Of a stretch of DNA of 58,894 bases, positions 1 through 10,136 are shown piece after piece. The stretch lies in NCBI RefSeq assembly GCF_005886535.1, contig NZ_PNDS01000080.1, forward strand, positions 1-58,894, written 5' to 3'. How positions within the stretch are numbered: the stretch's first letter is position 1; the number at the start of each line of letters is the position of its first letter. This DNA comes from Pseudoalteromonas sp. S2755. Lineage in GTDB: Bacteria > Pseudomonadota > Gammaproteobacteria > Enterobacterales > Alteromonadaceae. The notes under the pieces were generated by a model. It made no database searches, had not been told where the DNA came from, and was given only the letters and a program-made list of their open reading frames with translations. Made by a program: the position numbers and the translations under genes.

Positions 1-176
1 TTAATTCAATTGGTATTAGATGTATACGTGATTGGCTCATCCACACTCACCATAATCGTTAACTAAGAGACTCTCGTAACCAGAGGAGTTTATTCACCAA
101 GTTTTAGCTAATCTGCACATTTAAATATACCCAATCAAAAGCTTGGACTTAGATAGTGCTTGGTGGGAGGTTAATT

Positions 177-290
177 TTGTTGAGTTTGAATATTATGGTG
201 TGGGTCTATTTGCTTATGTGCATCTGCACCTTTACGAGAATAAGCAGTGGTCTTAATCTAATACTAGCGGTTGTACTGTACGGGTTATGA
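177..290 (+). CDS. possible small membrane protein (37 aa)
   Basis: A short open frame starts at TTG 177 (or TTG 180), 6 to 9 bases after a strong Shine-Dalgarno sequence GGGAGG (165-170), and ends at TGA 288-290 just before a bidirectional terminator. The predicted peptide is very hydrophobic and could be a single membrane segment. The frame is closed upstream by a stop at 150-152. No relative is recognised and the start is not ATG, so this is only a candidate. The rest of bases 1-176 shows no gene. Confidence 0.3.
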   Translation: MLSLNIMVWVYLLMCICTFTRISSGLNLILAVVLYGL

Positions 291-294
291 AAAA

Positions 295-324
295 GAAAAA
301 GCCGAGCTATGCTCGGCTTTTTTG
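295..324 (-). terminator. terminator of the alpha ribosomal operon
   Basis: A stem of GCCGAGC (301-307) and GCTCGGC (311-317) with a 3-base loop is flanked by A-rich sequence on the left and a T run on the right, so it can terminate in both directions. On the minus strand it lies about 20 bases after the rplQ stop codon. Confidence 0.9.
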
Positions 325-342
325 TGTCTTTAATAAGACTAA

Positions 343-741
343 TTACTCTGCAGACTGTGCGTCTTCTTGAACTTCTTCAGTCGCTGGGCGATCTAGTAGT
401 TCAATGTAAGCCATTGGTGCATTATCACCTGTACGGAAGCCACACTTAAGAATACGAGTGTAACCACCTGGACGATCCGCGAAACGTGGACCGATCTCAG
501 TGAACAATTTACCAACTACTTCTTTATCACGCGTGCGAGCAAACGCTAAACGACGGTTTGCTACGCTGTCAGTCTTAGCCAGTGTGATTAAAGGTTCAAT
601 TACACGGCGCAGCTCTTTTGCTTTAGGCAAAGTAGTTTTGATGATTTCGTGCTTCACCAAAGAACCAGCCATATTGCTAAACATCGCTTTGCGATGGCTG
701 CTGTTACGGTTTAATTGACGACCACTCTTACGATGGCGCAT
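343..741 (-). CDS. rplQ: 50S ribosomal protein L17
   Basis: L17 of the large ribosomal subunit and last gene of the alpha operon. The 132-residue protein begins [12 protein letters not shown] and continues with the conserved stretch up to [15 protein letters not shown], typical of bacterial L17; the length is normal, with a short acidic C-terminal tail. It follows rpoA after 39 bases and is followed by the operon terminator. Identity is certain from sequence and gene order. Confidence 0.99.
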   Translation of the reverse strand: MRHRKSGRQLNRNSSHRKAMFSNMAGSLVKHEIIKTTLPKAKELRRVIEPLITLAKTDSVANRRLAFARTRDKEVVGKLFTEIGPRFADRPGGYTRILKCGFRTGDNAPMAYIELLDRPATEEVQEDAQSAE

Positions 742-780
742 GACCCTATCCTTCTAACTAAACTAATATAGTAACTTAGA

Positions 781-1767
781 TTACTCAGCTAGACTTGCAG
801 GTGGCCAATTTTCTAGGCGCATACCTAGAGATAGACCACGTGAAGCTAGCACGTCTTTAATTTCAGTTAGAGACTTCTTACCAAGGTTTGGTGTTTTCAG
901 AAGCTCAACTTCAGTACGCTGTACTAAGTCACCGATATATTGAATTTGCTCGGCTTTCAGACAGTTTGCAGAACGTACAGTTAGTTCTAAGTCATCAACT
1001 GGACGAAGTAGAATCGGATCGAACTCCGGCTTCTCTTCTTTCTCTTCTGGCTCAGAAACATCACGTAGGTCTACGAATGCATCTAATTGCTCAGCAAGGA
1101 TAGTTGACGCACGGCGGATCGCTTCTTCAGGATCTAAAGTGCCGTTCGTTTCCATATCGATGATTAGTTTATCTAAGTCTGTACGCTGCTCAACACGAGC
1201 TGACTCAACCGAGTACGCAATACGCTCAACCGGGCTGAATGATGCATCTAGCAACAAACGGCCGATTGGGCGCTCATCGTCATCAGAGGATAAACGACTA
1301 GACGCCGGTACATAACCGCGACCACGCTCAACACGAATGCGCATGCTGATTTCGCTATTGTCAGCCGTTAAGTGACAAATGACATGCTCAGGGTTGGCGA
1401 TAGTCACATCTCCGTCGTGCTGGATATCAGCCGCAGTCACAGGGCCTACACCAGACTTAGTCAGGGTAAGGAAAACTTCATCTTTACCTTCTAGAGATAC
1501 CGCTAGACCTTTAAGGTTTAACAGAATTTCAATGATGTCTTCTTGTACGCCTTCTTTCGCGCTGTACTCGTGCAATACGCCGTCAATTTCAACTTCTGTC
1601 ACAGCACAACCAGGCATAGATGAAAGAAGTATACGACGTAGAGCATTACCTAGTGTGTGGCCAAAACCACGCTCTAGAGGCTCTAAAACTACTTTAGAAC
1701 GCGTTGAGCTTACAGCGTCGATATCGACTAATCTTGGTTTTAGGAATTCGGTTACAGAACCCTGCAT
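781..1767 (-). CDS. rpoA: RNA polymerase subunit alpha
   Basis: Alpha subunit of RNA polymerase (328 aa, usual length 329). The N-terminal dimerisation domain includes the conserved segment around residues 34-47 ([14 protein letters not shown]). An acidic linker near residues 235-248 joins it to the C-terminal domain that binds UP elements and activators, which ends with the helix-hairpin segment [16 protein letters not shown]. It lies in its normal place between rpsD and rplQ in the alpha operon. Confidence 0.99.
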   Translation of the reverse strand: MQGSVTEFLKPRLVDIDAVSSTRSKVVLEPLERGFGHTLGNALRRILLSSMPGCAVTEVEIDGVLHEYSAKEGVQEDIIEILLNLKGLAVSLEGKDEVFLTLTKSGVGPVTAADIQHDGDVTIANPEHVICHLTADNSEISMRIRVERGRGYVPASSRLSSDDDERPIGRLLLDASFSPVERIAYSVESARVEQRTDLDKLIIDMETNGTLDPEEAIRRASTILAEQLDAFVDLRDVSEPEEKEEKPEFDPILLRPVDDLELTVRSANCLKAEQIQYIGDLVQRTEVELLKTPNLGKKSLTEIKDVLASRGLSLGMRLENWPPASLAE

Positions 1768-1791
1768 TTTATCCTCTCTTAACTCTTAACT

Positions 1792-2412
1792 TTACTTCGA
1801 GTAAAGTTCGACGATTAGTTGTTCGTTAATGTCCGCAGACAGATCAGAACGCTCTGGTAGACGCTTGAAAGTGCCTTCCATTTTCTTACCGTCAACTTCA
1901 ATCCAAGTTGGCTTTTCACGTTGCTCAGCCAACTCTAGAGCAGCGATGATACGCGCTTGCTTTTTAGACTTCTCGCGAATTACTACTACATCTTCAGGAG
2001 TAACTACGAAAGAAGGGATATTAACAACACGACCATTAACCATAACCGCTTTGTGGCTTACTAGCTGACGCGCTTCAGCACGTGTGCTTGCAAAACCCAT
2101 GCGATATACAACATTGTCTAGACGTTGCTCTAGAAGCTGTAACAAGTTTTCACCTGTGTTACCTTTAAGGCGAGCAGCTTCTTTGTAGTAGTTACGGAAT
2201 TGCTTTTCTAGTACACCGTAGATACGACGAACTTTTTGCTTTTCACGTAGCTGTAAACCGTAATCAGATAGACGACCTTTACGTGCGCCGTGCTGACCAG
2301 GTGCTGTTTCTAGTTTACACTTAGAGTCAATTGCTCTTACGCCGCTTTTAAGGAACAGGTCAGTACCTTCACGACGACTCAGCTTGAGCTTAGGGCCCAA
2401 ATATCTTGCCAT
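1792..2412 (-). CDS. rpsD: 30S ribosomal protein S4
   Basis: S4 binds 16S rRNA early in small-subunit assembly and in enterobacteria is the translational repressor of the alpha operon. The 206-residue protein starts [16 protein letters not shown] and contains the S4 RNA-binding domain (about residues 96-160, [15 protein letters not shown]). It lies between rpsK (21-base gap) and rpoA. Autoregulation is expected from the family but was not traced in the leader here. Confidence 0.99.
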   Translation of the reverse strand: MARYLGPKLKLSRREGTDLFLKSGVRAIDSKCKLETAPGQHGARKGRLSDYGLQLREKQKVRRIYGVLEKQFRNYYKEAARLKGNTGENLLQLLEQRLDNVVYRMGFASTRAEARQLVSHKAVMVNGRVVNIPSFVVTPEDVVVIREKSKKQARIIAALELAEQREKPTWIEVDGKKMEGTFKRLPERSDLSADINEQLIVELYSK

Positions 2413-2433
2413 GTTCTTTCTCCTAACCTATTG

Positions 2434-2820
2434 TTATACGCGACGTTTCTTCGGTGGACGACAACCATTGTGTGGAATTGGCGTCACGTCAGTGATGTTA
2501 GTGATACGGTAACCAGCAGCATTCAATGCACGAACAGCAGACTCACGGCCTGGACCTGGACCTTTGATGAATACTTCTAGGTTCTTAAGACCGTACTCTT
2601 GTGCAGCAACACCTGCACGCTCCGCAGCAACCTGTGCAGCGAATGGAGTAGACTTACGAGAACCACGGAAACCTGAACCACCCGCAGTCGCCCAAGAAAG
2701 AGCATTACCTTGACGGTCAGTGATGGTCACAATCGTGTTGTTGAAAGATGCATGAACGTGAGCCATGCCGTCAACAACCTGCTTTTTGACCTTTTTACGA
2801 CGAATTGGTGCTTTTGCCAT
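2434..2820 (-). CDS. rpsK: 30S ribosomal protein S11
   Basis: S11 of the small-subunit platform (128 aa). The N-terminus is basic ([14 protein letters not shown]), followed by the conserved [17 protein letters not shown] and the C-terminal PPKKRRV typical of S11. The gene sits between rpsM and rpsD with short spacers in the usual alpha-operon order. Confidence 0.99.
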   Translation of the reverse strand: MAKAPIRRKKVKKQVVDGMAHVHASFNNTIVTITDRQGNALSWATAGGSGFRGSRKSTPFAAQVAAERAGVAAQEYGLKNLEVFIKGPGPGRESAVRALNAAGYRITNITDVTPIPHNGCRPPKKRRV

Positions 2821-2833
2821 AACTTACCCCACC

Positions 2834-3190
2834 TTATTTCTTGATAGGCTTGCGAGGACCCTTACGAGTACGCGCGTTAGTCTTAGTACGCTGACCACGT
2901 AGTGGTAGCGAACGACGGTGACGTAAGCCACGGAAACAACCAAGGTCCATAAGACGCTTGATGTTTAGTGTAACTTCACGACGAAGATCACCTTCAACAG
3001 TGTACTTGCCAACTTCTTCACGAAGGATGTCAAGTGTTTCGTCATTTAACTCGCCGATTTTAGTAGTTTCAGCGATACCTGTCGCAGCTAAGATCGCCTT
3101 AGCGCGAGTTTTACCTACACCATAGATGCTTGTTAAACCGATAACAGCATGCTTATGATCAGGAACGTTAATGCCTGCGATACGGGCCAC
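2834..3190 (-). CDS. rpsM: 30S ribosomal protein S13
   Basis: S13 of the small-subunit head, contacting the P-site tRNA; first gene of the alpha operon. The family N-terminus is (M)ARIAGIN. This fits the GTG start at 3190, which lies 8 bases after AGGAG. An in-frame ATG two codons upstream (3196) would be only 3 bases from the Shine-Dalgarno and adds non-family residues, so GTG is preferred. Product 118 aa, with the basic C-terminus [12 protein letters not shown]. Confidence 0.98.
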   Translation of the reverse strand: MARIAGINVPDHKHAVIGLTSIYGVGKTRAKAILAATGIAETTKIGELNDETLDILREEVGKYTVEGDLRREVTLNIKRLMDLGCFRGLRHRRSLPLRGQRTKTNARTRKGPRKPIKK

Positions 3191-3321
3191 TAACATATCT
3201 CCTATAAATAAACTTGATTATCATCTTGCTGGAAAGCCCGTATAGGATACCCAACCGACATTCAAGTTTTACCAAAGAAACAGGCTAAGTAAAGTTACTC
3301 AGCCTGCACGACTTAATTTGC

Positions 3322-3435
3322 TTAGCCTTGCCTTTGCTTGTGCTTTGGCTCACTGCAGATCACACGTACAACACCTGCACGCTTGATTACTTTGCAGTTA
3401 CGGCAAATTTTCTTAACGGAAGCACGTACTTTCAT
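3322..3435 (-). CDS. rpmJ: 50S ribosomal protein L36 (zinc-binding form)
   Basis: A 37-residue protein starting [15 protein letters not shown], read from ATG at 3433-3435 to TAA at 3322-3324. It carries the C-x2-C, C, H zinc-ribbon residues (Cys11, Cys14, Cys27, His32) of the zinc-binding (C+) type of L36. It is last in the spc operon, 22 bases after secY and about 130 bases before rpsM, the standard position. Confidence 0.97.
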   Translation of the reverse strand: MKVRASVKKICRNCKVIKRAGVVRVICSEPKHKQRQG

Positions 3436-3457
3436 TACTCAACTCCGTAAACTGACC

Positions 3458-4786
3458 TTAACGGCCGTAGCCTTTAAGGTTCGCTTTTTTCAGCACAGAA
3501 TCATATTGATGTGACATCATATGAGTCTGTACTTGTGCCATAAAGTCCATGATGACAACAACGATAATCAGAATCGATGTACCGCCGAAGTAGAATGGCG
3601 TTTGCCATGCCATAGTCATAAACTCGGGCACCAGACAGATAAAGGTTATATACAAAGCACCTGCCAATGTCAGGCGTGTCATCACTTTATCAATGTATTT
3701 AGATGTCTGCTCACCTGGACGAATGCCTGGAATAAAAGCGCCAGATTTTTTCAGGTTATCTGCTGTCTCACGCGGGTTAAACACCAACGCAGTGTAGAAG
3801 AAGCAGAAGAAGATAATAGCCGCAGCTAATACCATCGCATACAGTGGTTGACCTGGAGTCAATACTGCTGAGATAGCTTGTAGCACATCAGCGACCGGAC
3901 CTTCACCTTGGCCAAACCAGCTTGCTATTGTACCAGGGAACAAAATGATACTGCTAGCAAAGATTGGTGGAATAACACCCGCCATGTTAACTTTTAATGG
4001 TAAATGCGTGCTTTGAGCAGCAAATACCTGACGACCTTGTTGACGCTTCGCATAGTTTACAACGATACGACGTTGACCACGCTCGAAGAACACAACTAGG
4101 TAAGTTACAGCGAATACGATTACCGCAATCAATAACAATGCTAAAATATGCAGATCACCTTGGCGCGCCATTTCTGCTGTCGAACCAATTGCAGACGGCA
4201 GGTTAGCTACAATACCAACAAATATTAGAACTGAGATACCGTTACCGATACCACGCTCAGTGATTTGTTCGCCCAACCACATAAGGAACATCGTTCCCGT
4301 GACTAAGCTCACTACAGCTGTGAAATAGAAGCCGAAGCCTGGATTCACAACTAGGCCTTCCATCATATTAGGTAGACCAGTAGCGATACCTATCGATTGG
4401 AATGTAGCAAGCACAAGCGTACCATAACGCGTATACTGGCTGATTTTCTTACGCCCTTGCTCACCTTCTTTCTTAAGCTCTATCATCGCAGGATGTATGT
4501 GCGTTAATAGCTGCATAATAATCGAAGCCGAGATGTACGGCATAATACCTAGCGCCAATACCGATGCACGCTCAAGCGCACCACCGCTGAACATGTTGAA
4601 CATCTCAACAATGGTGCCCTTTTGTTGCTCGAAGAATTCGGCAAGTACAGCGGCGTCAATCCCAGGGATTGGCACAAAAGAGCCCAGACGGTAAATAATG
4701 ATAGCACCCAATACGAATAGTAATCGGCGCTTCAGTTCCGCAAGCCCACTTTGTGCACTTTGCATATCTTGACCTGGTTTAGCCAT
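3458..4786 (-). CDS. secY: protein translocase subunit SecY
   Basis: The central channel of the Sec translocon in the inner membrane (442 aa, about ten membrane segments). Visible family signatures include the first helix followed by [12 protein letters not shown], the segment [15 protein letters not shown] that forms part of the channel and gate, and [14 protein letters not shown] sequence ([13 protein letters not shown]). It lies between rplO and rpmJ as in the spc operon of other gammaproteobacteria. Confidence 0.99.
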   Translation of the reverse strand: MAKPGQDMQSAQSGLAELKRRLLFVLGAIIIYRLGSFVPIPGIDAAVLAEFFEQQKGTIVEMFNMFSGGALERASVLALGIMPYISASIIMQLLTHIHPAMIELKKEGEQGRKKISQYTRYGTLVLATFQSIGIATGLPNMMEGLVVNPGFGFYFTAVVSLVTGTMFLMWLGEQITERGIGNGISVLIFVGIVANLPSAIGSTAEMARQGDLHILALLLIAVIVFAVTYLVVFFERGQRRIVVNYAKRQQGRQVFAAQSTHLPLKVNMAGVIPPIFASSIILFPGTIASWFGQGEGPVADVLQAISAVLTPGQPLYAMVLAAAIIFFCFFYTALVFNPRETADNLKKSGAFIPGIRPGEQTSKYIDKVMTRLTLAGALYITFICLVPEFMTMAWQTPFYFGGTSILIIVVVIMDFMAQVQTHMMSHQYDSVLKKANLKGYGR

Positions 4787-4797
4787 AGCGTACTTCC

Positions 4798-5232
4798 TTA
4801 GTCTTCTACCTTGCCTCCGGCAGCTTCGATAGCTTCGCGTGCACCTTTAGACACTTTCATGCCTTTAACAGTAACAGCGCGTGAAACTTCGCCAGATTTT
4901 ACAACTTTTACGAACTGGATGTTCTTTTTAACGATACCAGCTGCCTGTAACGCGTTTAGATCTACCACATCGCCTTCAACTTTAACGATTTCGAATAGAT
5001 TCACTTCTTTAGACACAAGAGATTTGCGTGAAGTGAAACCAAACTTAGGTAGACGACGTTGCATAGGCATTTGACCGCCTTCGAAACCAACGCGTACTTT
5101 ACCGCCAGAGCGTGACTTTTGACCTTTGTGACCACGACCACCAGTCTTACCAAGACCAGAACCGATACCACGGCCAACACGCTTACCAGCTGTTTTTGAA
5201 CCTGCAGCAGGTGAAAGTGTATTCAAGTTCAT
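4798..5232 (-). CDS. rplO: 50S ribosomal protein L15
   Basis: L15 of the large subunit (144 aa from ATG 5232). The N-terminus [13 protein letters not shown] and the Gly/Arg/Lys-rich stretch ([20 protein letters not shown]) are diagnostic. The frame stays open to an ATG at 5247, but that would overlap the end of rpmD and adds non-family residues, so 5232 is chosen. It is 4 bases downstream of rpmD. Confidence 0.98.
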   Translation of the reverse strand: MNLNTLSPAAGSKTAGKRVGRGIGSGLGKTGGRGHKGQKSRSGGKVRVGFEGGQMPMQRRLPKFGFTSRKSLVSKEVNLFEIVKVEGDVVDLNALQAAGIVKKNIQFVKVVKSGEVSRAVTVKGMKVSKGAREAIEAAGGKVED

Positions 5233-5236
5233 CGAA

Positions 5237-5416
5237 TTACCCCTCAACCTTAACCATGTAAGAAACTTGGTTGATCATACCGCGAACTGCTGGCGTATCT
5301 TCTAGCTCAACAGTGTGATTGATACGACGTAAACCAAGGCCACGTAATGTAGCTTTATGCTTCGGTAAACGACCGATTGAGCTACGTACTTGAGTTACTT
5401 TTACTGTGTTTGCCAT
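5237..5416 (-). CDS. rpmD: 50S ribosomal protein L30
   Basis: A 59-residue protein starting [16 protein letters not shown] and ending in [13 protein letters not shown], the bacterial L30 fold with the typical [12 protein letters not shown] segment. It fits exactly between rpsE and rplO, its usual place in the spc operon. Start ATG 5414-5416, stop TAA 5237-5239. Confidence 0.97.
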   Translation of the reverse strand: MANTVKVTQVRSSIGRLPKHKATLRGLGLRRINHTVELEDTPAVRGMINQVSYMVKVEG

Positions 5417-5422
5417 GGTGTC

Positions 5423-5929
5423 TTACCCCAAGATTTCGTCAACGCTAAGACCACGCTTCGCAGCAATACCTTCTGGAGAATTCATATTCTCTAGCGCTGC
5501 GATAGTTGCGCGAACGATGTTGATCGGGTTAGTTGAACCGTATGCTTTAGATAGTACGTTCTGTACACCAGTTACTTCTAGTACTGCACGCATCGCACCA
5601 CCTGCGATGATACCTGTACCTTCAGATGCTGGCTGCATGTATACTTTAGAACCCGCGTGGCGACCCTTGATTGGGTGCTGTAGCGTGTTACCTTTTAGTT
5701 CAACAGTGATCATGTTGCGACGTGCTTTTTCCATTGCTTTTTGAATAGCAGCAGGAACTTCACGTGCTTTACCATAACCAAAACCTACTTTACCAGCGCC
5801 ATCACCAACTACTGTTAGTGCAGTGAAGCTAAAGATACGACCACCTTTAACCACTTTAGACACACGGTTTACCGCGATTAGCTTTTCAGCCAATTCAGGC
5901 TGTTGTGCTTTTGCTTCTACGTTAGCCAT
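5423..5929 (-). CDS. rpsE: 30S ribosomal protein S5
   Basis: S5 of the small subunit (168 aa), involved in decoding accuracy. The N-terminal double-stranded RNA-binding domain includes [23 protein letters not shown] (about residues 22-44, quoted in part) and the C-terminal domain carries [27 protein letters not shown] sequence. It is placed between rplR and rpmD in the spc operon. Confidence 0.98.
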   Translation of the reverse strand: MANVEAKAQQPELAEKLIAVNRVSKVVKGGRIFSFTALTVVGDGAGKVGFGYGKAREVPAAIQKAMEKARRNMITVELKGNTLQHPIKGRHAGSKVYMQPASEGTGIIAGGAMRAVLEVTGVQNVLSKAYGSTNPINIVRATIAALENMNSPEGIAAKRGLSVDEILG

Positions 5930-5938
5930 TGTCTACTC

Positions 5939-6289
5939 CTAGAATTGCAGACCGGCTTCGCGCGCAGCATCAGCTAGCGCCTTCACACGGCCGTGATATT
6001 TAAAGCCACTGCGATCAAAAGCGATTTTTTCAACGCCTTTGTCAGCTACGCGCTCAGCGATTGCTTTACCAACTGCTTGAGCCGCTTCGATGTTGCCTGT
6101 GCCTTTAACTGTTTCAACAATTGCTTTTTCAACAGTAGAAGCAGCAGCCAGTACATTACCCTCAGCATTGATTACTTGAGCGTAAATGTGACGTGGCGTG
6201 CGGTGGATAACAAGACGTGTTGTGCCTTGTTCGATAATATTTCTACGAGTGCGCTTAGCACGACGTAGACGAGCTGTTTTCTTATCCAT
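5939..6289 (-). CDS. rplR: 50S ribosomal protein L18
   Basis: L18 binds 5S rRNA (116 aa). The N-terminus [16 protein letters not shown] and the C-terminal [20 protein letters not shown] are conserved hallmarks of bacterial L18. It lies 9 bases after rplF and 9 before rpsE. Confidence 0.98.
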   Translation of the reverse strand: MDKKTARLRRAKRTRRNIIEQGTTRLVIHRTPRHIYAQVINAEGNVLAAASTVEKAIVETVKGTGNIEAAQAVGKAIAERVADKGVEKIAFDRSGFKYHGRVKALADAAREAGLQF

Positions 6290-6298
6290 CGTCTTACC

Positions 6299-6829
6299 TT
6301 ACTTCTTCTTAGCCTCTTTACGACGCACGTGCTCATCAGCGTAACGTACACCTTTACCTTTATAAGGCTCTGGTTCACGGTATGAGCGGATGTTAGCAGC
6401 TGTTTGACCAACTAACTGCTTGTCTGCGCCTTTAACAACAATTTCAGTCTGGCTTGGAGCTTCGATAGTGATACCTGTTGGGATCTCGAAGTTCACTGGG
6501 TGAGAAAAGCCAAGGGTTAAATCTAATGTATTACCCTTAACTGCCGCACGGTAACCAACACCTACTAGCTGTAGTTTCTTCTCATAACCATCGTTAACAC
6601 CAACAATCATGTTGTTGATTAGCGCGCGTGCAGTACCAGCTTGAGCCCAAGCATTAGCAACTTCACGAGGAGCTGTAGTGATAACGTTGTCGTTTAGTGA
6701 AACTTCAACCGCATCGTTGATTGTGCGAGTTAATTCACCGTTCTTGCCTTTAACTTTGATGTCCTGGCCGTTAATTGTAACTTCAACACCGGCAGGAACA
6801 TTGATTGGAGCCTTCGCTATACGAGACAT
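6299..6829 (-). CDS. rplF: 50S ribosomal protein L6
   Basis: L6 of the large subunit near the factor-binding centre (176 aa). It starts [17 protein letters not shown] and ends with the conserved region [20 protein letters not shown] followed by a lysine-rich tail. Two L6 domains fit the normal length. It is 13 bases after rpsH. Confidence 0.98.
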   Translation of the reverse strand: MSRIAKAPINVPAGVEVTINGQDIKVKGKNGELTRTINDAVEVSLNDNVITTAPREVANAWAQAGTARALINNMIVGVNDGYEKKLQLVGVGYRAAVKGNTLDLTLGFSHPVNFEIPTGITIEAPSQTEIVVKGADKQLVGQTAANIRSYREPEPYKGKGVRYADEHVRRKEAKKK

Positions 6830-6842
6830 AGTTCCCCTCCGA

Positions 6843-7235
6843 TTAAGCTACAAAGCCAATGATTTCACCACCAACGCCAGCGGTACGCGCAGCGCGGTCT
6901 GTCATCAGGCCTTTAGAAGTTGATACGATAGCGATACCTAGACCACCCATTACCTTAGGTAATTCGTCACGTCTCTTATAGATACGTAGACCAGGGCGGC
7001 TAACACGCTGGATGTTTTCGATTACAGCTTTGCCTTCGAAGTACTTAAGTTCGATAGTCAATTCTGCTTTTACGTCACCAGATACTGCGAAGTCAGTGAT
7101 ATAACCTTCGTCTTTAAGTACCTTAGCTACAGCTACTTTCAGCTTTGAAGTTGGCATTGAAACAGATACCTTCTTCGCAGACTGACCGTTACGGATACGT
7201 GTGAACAAATCCGCAATTGGATCTTGCAAGCTCAT
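6843..7235 (-). CDS. rpsH: 30S ribosomal protein S8
   Basis: S8 binds the central domain of 16S rRNA and in enterobacteria represses spc-operon translation. The 130-residue product starts [18 protein letters not shown] and has the C-terminal signature [18 protein letters not shown]. The operator near rplE known from E. coli was not examined base by base here. Confidence 0.98.
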   Translation of the reverse strand: MSLQDPIADLFTRIRNGQSAKKVSVSMPTSKLKVAVAKVLKDEGYITDFAVSGDVKAELTIELKYFEGKAVIENIQRVSRPGLRIYKRRDELPKVMGGLGIAIVSTSKGLMTDRAARTAGVGGEIIGFVA

Positions 7236-7255
7236 GTCTTACTCCCGTGATTCTA

Positions 7256-7561
7256 TTACCAGCTAGCCTTTTTAAGGCCAGGAATTTCACCGCGCATCGC
7301 TGCTTCGCGAACTTTGATACGGCTTAAGCCGAACTTGCGAAGATAACCATGAGGGCGGCCCGTGATGTTACAACGATTACGTTGACGTGAAGGGCTAGAA
7401 TCGCGTGGTAAAGACTGTAGCTTTAACACTGCATCCCAACGCTCATCATCAGATGCATTAACATCGCTGATGATAGCTTTTAACGCAGCACGCTTTTCAG
7501 CATACTGAGCAACTAATTTAGCACGTTTTACGTCACGTGCTTTCATTGAATTCTTTGCCAT
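7256..7561 (-). CDS. rpsN: 30S ribosomal protein S14 (long, zinc-free form)
   Basis: S14 of the small-subunit head. At 101 residues, with a single Cys in [18 protein letters not shown], it is the long form lacking the CxxC zinc ribbon. The C-terminus [16 protein letters not shown] is the family signature. It lies between rplE and rpsH. Confidence 0.98.
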   Translation of the reverse strand: MAKNSMKARDVKRAKLVAQYAEKRAALKAIISDVNASDDERWDAVLKLQSLPRDSSPSRQRNRCNITGRPHGYLRKFGLSRIKVREAAMRGEIPGLKKASW

Positions 7562-7571
7562 AACCCTACCC

Positions 7572-8111
7572 TTACTTTTTGAATGGGAAGTTGAACGCTT
7601 CTAACAACGCACGGCCTTCGTCATCTGTTTTCGCAGAAGTAGTGATTGTGATATCCATACCGCGAACGCGGTCTACTTTATCATAATCAATTTCTGGGAA
7701 GATGATTTGTTCACGTACGCCCATAGAGTAGTTACCGCGACCGTCAAAAGACTTTGCGCTAACACCGCGGAAGTCACGAATACGTGGCATCGCGATAGAG
7801 ACTAAACGCTCTAGGAAATCCCACATACGCTCGCCGCGTAGGGTTACTTTACAGCCAATTGGGTAACCTTCACGGATCTTAAAGCCAGCAACTGATTTGC
7901 GTGCTTTAGTCACTAGAGGCTTCTGACCAGAGATTGATTCTAGGTCTGCTACTGCGTTTTCTAGAATTTTCTTGTCAGCTAGGGCTTCGCCCACACCCAT
8001 GTTAAGTGTGATCTTTTCGATCTGAGGGACTTGCATGACAGAGCTGTAACCGAACTTCTCTTGAAGCTCTTTTACCACTTTGTCTTTGTACACTTCATGC
8101 AGTTTCGCCAT
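7572..8111 (-). CDS. rplE: 50S ribosomal protein L5
   Basis: L5 binds 5S rRNA and contacts S13 across the subunit bridge (179 aa). It begins [16 protein letters not shown] and contains the conserved [11 protein letters not shown] and [20 protein letters not shown] regions. It is 15 bases after rplX in the normal spc order. Confidence 0.98.
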   Translation of the reverse strand: MAKLHEVYKDKVVKELQEKFGYSSVMQVPQIEKITLNMGVGEALADKKILENAVADLESISGQKPLVTKARKSVAGFKIREGYPIGCKVTLRGERMWDFLERLVSIAMPRIRDFRGVSAKSFDGRGNYSMGVREQIIFPEIDYDKVDRVRGMDITITTSAKTDDEGRALLEAFNFPFKK

Positions 8112-8126
8112 CGTCTACTCCAACTA

Positions 8127-8441
8127 TTAAATAGTTTTACCGGTAGACTTGAAGAAACGGACTTTTTTACCGTCTTCAAATCTAAAACCTACACGATCCG
8201 CTTTGCCAGTTTCGGCATTGAAAATCGCTACGTTTGATACGTCGACTGACGCTTCTTTCTCAACAACACCGCCAGCTTGCTGTAGTTGTGGTACAGGCTT
8301 CTGGTGTTTCTTGATGATGTTAACGCCTTCAACAAATACTCGGCCAGTTTCAGTAACAACTGAAAGCACTTTACCGCGCTTACCTTTGTCTTTACCGGCT
8401 AGTACGATTACTTCGTCATCACGACGGATTTTTGCTGCCAT
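8127..8441 (-). CDS. rplX: 50S ribosomal protein L24
   Basis: L24 is an assembly-initiator protein of the large subunit (104 aa). The KOW motif is at the N-terminus ([20 protein letters not shown]), followed by [11 protein letters not shown]. It lies between rplN and rplE. Confidence 0.98.
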   Translation of the reverse strand: MAAKIRRDDEVIVLAGKDKGKRGKVLSVVTETGRVFVEGVNIIKKHQKPVPQLQQAGGVVEKEASVDVSNVAIFNAETGKADRVGFRFEDGKKVRFFKSTGKTI

Positions 8442-8451
8442 GATCGACTCC

Positions 8452-8820
8452 TTATAGTACTTCTGGTGCTAGTGAAACGATCTTCATGAACTTTTCAGTA
8501 CGAAGTTCACGAGTCACAGGGCCGAAGATACGAGTACCAATAGGCTGTAAGTTATCATTTAAGATAACAGCCGCATTGCTATCGAAACGGATTAAAGAGC
8601 CGTCTGGACGACGTACGCCTTTTTTAGTACGCACTACTACTGCGTTTTTAACATCACCTTTCTTCACTTTGCCGCGAGGAATCGCTTCTTTAACAGAAAC
8701 TTTAATGATGTCGCCAACCGCTGCATAGCGACGGTGCGAACCACCAAGGACTTTTATACACTGCACTTTGCGAGCGCCGCTGTTATCAGCAACGTCCAGC
8801 TGAGTTTGCATTTGGATCAT
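8452..8820 (-). CDS. rplN: 50S ribosomal protein L14
   Basis: L14 of the large subunit (122 aa) and first gene of the spc operon here. It starts [17 protein letters not shown] and includes [20 protein letters not shown] and the terminal [11 protein letters not shown]. No rpsQ or other S10-operon gene is found upstream, so transcription should start from the promoter-like region at about 8930. Confidence 0.98.
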   Translation of the reverse strand: MIQMQTQLDVADNSGARKVQCIKVLGGSHRRYAAVGDIIKVSVKEAIPRGKVKKGDVKNAVVVRTKKGVRRPDGSLIRFDSNAAVILNDNLQPIGTRIFGPVTRELRTEKFMKIVSLAPEVL

Positions 8821-8920
8821 CTTAATGACCTCCGGTGTAGTTACAACTCGCCTAGATTTCGTTCAAAATCAAGGCATTTAGGTTAAATTCCACTCAAAAA
8901 ACTGTGATTATGTCTTTCAA

Positions 8921-8985
8921 GGGCGGGCAATTGTATCAGCAATGTCGCATCAAAGATAGTTCAATTTTTAATTAATTTAACGCGT
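8921..8985 (-). promoter_or_regulatory. probable spc operon promoter (extended -10, GC-rich discriminator)
   Basis: On the minus strand the sequence TGATACAAT (bases 8938 to 8930) is an extended -10 element. It is followed by a GC-rich stretch, GCCCGCCC, like the discriminators of stringently controlled ribosomal promoters, and preceded by an AT-rich, UP-element-like tract (8957-8985). The -35 is poor. It would give a leader of about 100 bases to rplN. This is a prediction from sequence only. Confidence 0.5.
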
Positions 8986-9150
8986 TAACATGACGTACCG
9001 ATTACAGTTTGAGGATATGGCGGCAAGCAATCGAGAATTCAACCACTTGCGCATATATTGAACAAATTTTACAGCGGAAATTTTGTTTCGATTATTGTTT
9101 AAGCATATCGCTTAGTAGGCTGTGAACAAGAATTTCTCATCCTTTTCTCA

Positions 9151-9234
9151 CAAACAAGCTCAAGCTTTGAGCAAACAAGCTCAAGCTTTGAGCAAACAAG
9201 CTCAAGCTTTGATCAAACAAGCTCAAGCTTTGAG
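9151..9234. repeat. four tandem copies of a 21-bp unit
   Basis: Four units of 21 bp, each beginning CAAACAAGCTCAAGC, run head to tail with a single base difference (G to T at the end of the third copy) and a partial fifth unit. Each unit contains a near-palindrome, GCTCAA-GCT-TTGAGC, with a HindIII-like core. The repeat is intergenic, between rplN and the deacetylase; no reading frame of interest runs through it. The rest of 8986-9150 shows nothing recognisable. Confidence 0.95.
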
Positions 9235-9271
9235 CAAACAGCTATATGGAGCGACGAGAGAATTTTAGAAA

Positions 9272-9302
9272 CCGTCAAGTCGAGATAAATCTCGACCTAC
9301 GG
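9272..9302 (-). terminator. hairpin at the end of the deacetylase gene
   Basis: GTCGAGA and TCTCGAC (9279-9285, 9290-9296) form a 7-bp stem with outer ACCGT/ACGG pairing, overlapping the stop codon of the deacetylase gene. There is no clear U tract, so it may be a weak terminator or a dispersed palindromic element rather than a classical terminator. Confidence 0.4.
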
Positions 9303-10136
9303 CTCTCTTTTACTTTTGATGTAATCACCCACATTGCTTACGGTGTCTAGCCAATAACCATTTTTTGGGTCCTGTAAGTAAGGAATAAGCTGGTCTAACA
9401 TTTTGGTATCTACGGTGTACATGCCTTTTTCACCCACTTCATGTCCAGCAAGTATGATCCAACTATTATTTGCCCTAAGATGCTCCAGTAGCCCTTTTAG
9501 TTCTTCAAAGCTAACACCGTCCATCCTGATTCCGGTGAGTTGCGCAAAGTCAGTATAAGTTGGGTGGTTAGCGGTTTCATCTAACCACGTACGGCCACTG
9601 TCAAAATACTTCGCAATCACTGGTACATAACTTTTTACTTCAGCGCCGCGACCAACAAAGGTATTACCACAAGGGTATGCAAAGCTTCTGGGGGTTACGC
9701 CCAAATGCTTTTCAATATATTTTGTGGTGCTTACTACATCGCGTTCTATGTAGGCCAAATCAACTTGTTCCAGCCCTTTGTCCTTTTCCCTTAGCCAAGC
9801 AAAGTTACCCGTACATAAGTGTTCACTGGTGTGGTTGCCTATTTCATGCTCCTGCTTCGCCGCGGCTTGCCACAATGCGAGCTTTTCCTTCACCTGTGGT
9901 GGCATAACATAAAATGTGCCTTTCACCTTATGGCGATTGAGTAGCGGCACTCCCACATCAACTTGACTTGGTCTTGCATCATCAAACGTAAGGCTTATTG
10001 CGTTACGAGCATTATTAGGATAATTAAAGGTTTGGTTGCTATCAGCCGCTATACTAGAAGTATTTACGAGCAGAGCGCTTGCCATCATGGCAGCCAAACT
10101 GAAGTGAGAAACTAAATTAGAAGATAACTTTGCCAT
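9297..10136 (-). CDS. secreted polysaccharide deacetylase (NodB family)
   Basis: A 279-residue protein with an N-terminal signal peptide (hydrophobic residues about 10-30, AAD cleavage region). The NodB homology domain shows the metal-binding motif TFDD near residue 50, the second motif NHTSEH (H-x3-H) near residue 100 and FAYPCG near residue 153. Such carbohydrate esterase family 4 enzymes remove acetyl groups from chitin-like, peptidoglycan or exopolysaccharide substrates; the substrate cannot be read from sequence. It diverges from the kinase gene across a 167-base spacer. Confidence 0.85.
   Translation of the reverse strand: MAKLSSNLVSHFSLAAMMASALLVNTSSIAADSNQTFNYPNNARNAISLTFDDARPSQVDVGVPLLNRHKVKGTFYVMPPQVKEKLALWQAAAKQEHEIGNHTSEHLCTGNFAWLREKDKGLEQVDLAYIERDVVSTTKYIEKHLGVTPRSFAYPCGNTFVGRGAEVKSYVPVIAKYFDSGRTWLDETANHPTYTDFAQLTGIRMDGVSFEELKGLLEHLRANNSWIILAGHEVGEKGMYTVDTKMLDQLIPYLQDPKNGYWLDTVSNVGDYIKSKREP

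Noticed and set aside
9151..9234. Tandem repeat as a CRISPR array
   Set aside because: The units are directly abutting with no spacers, and no cas genes are near.
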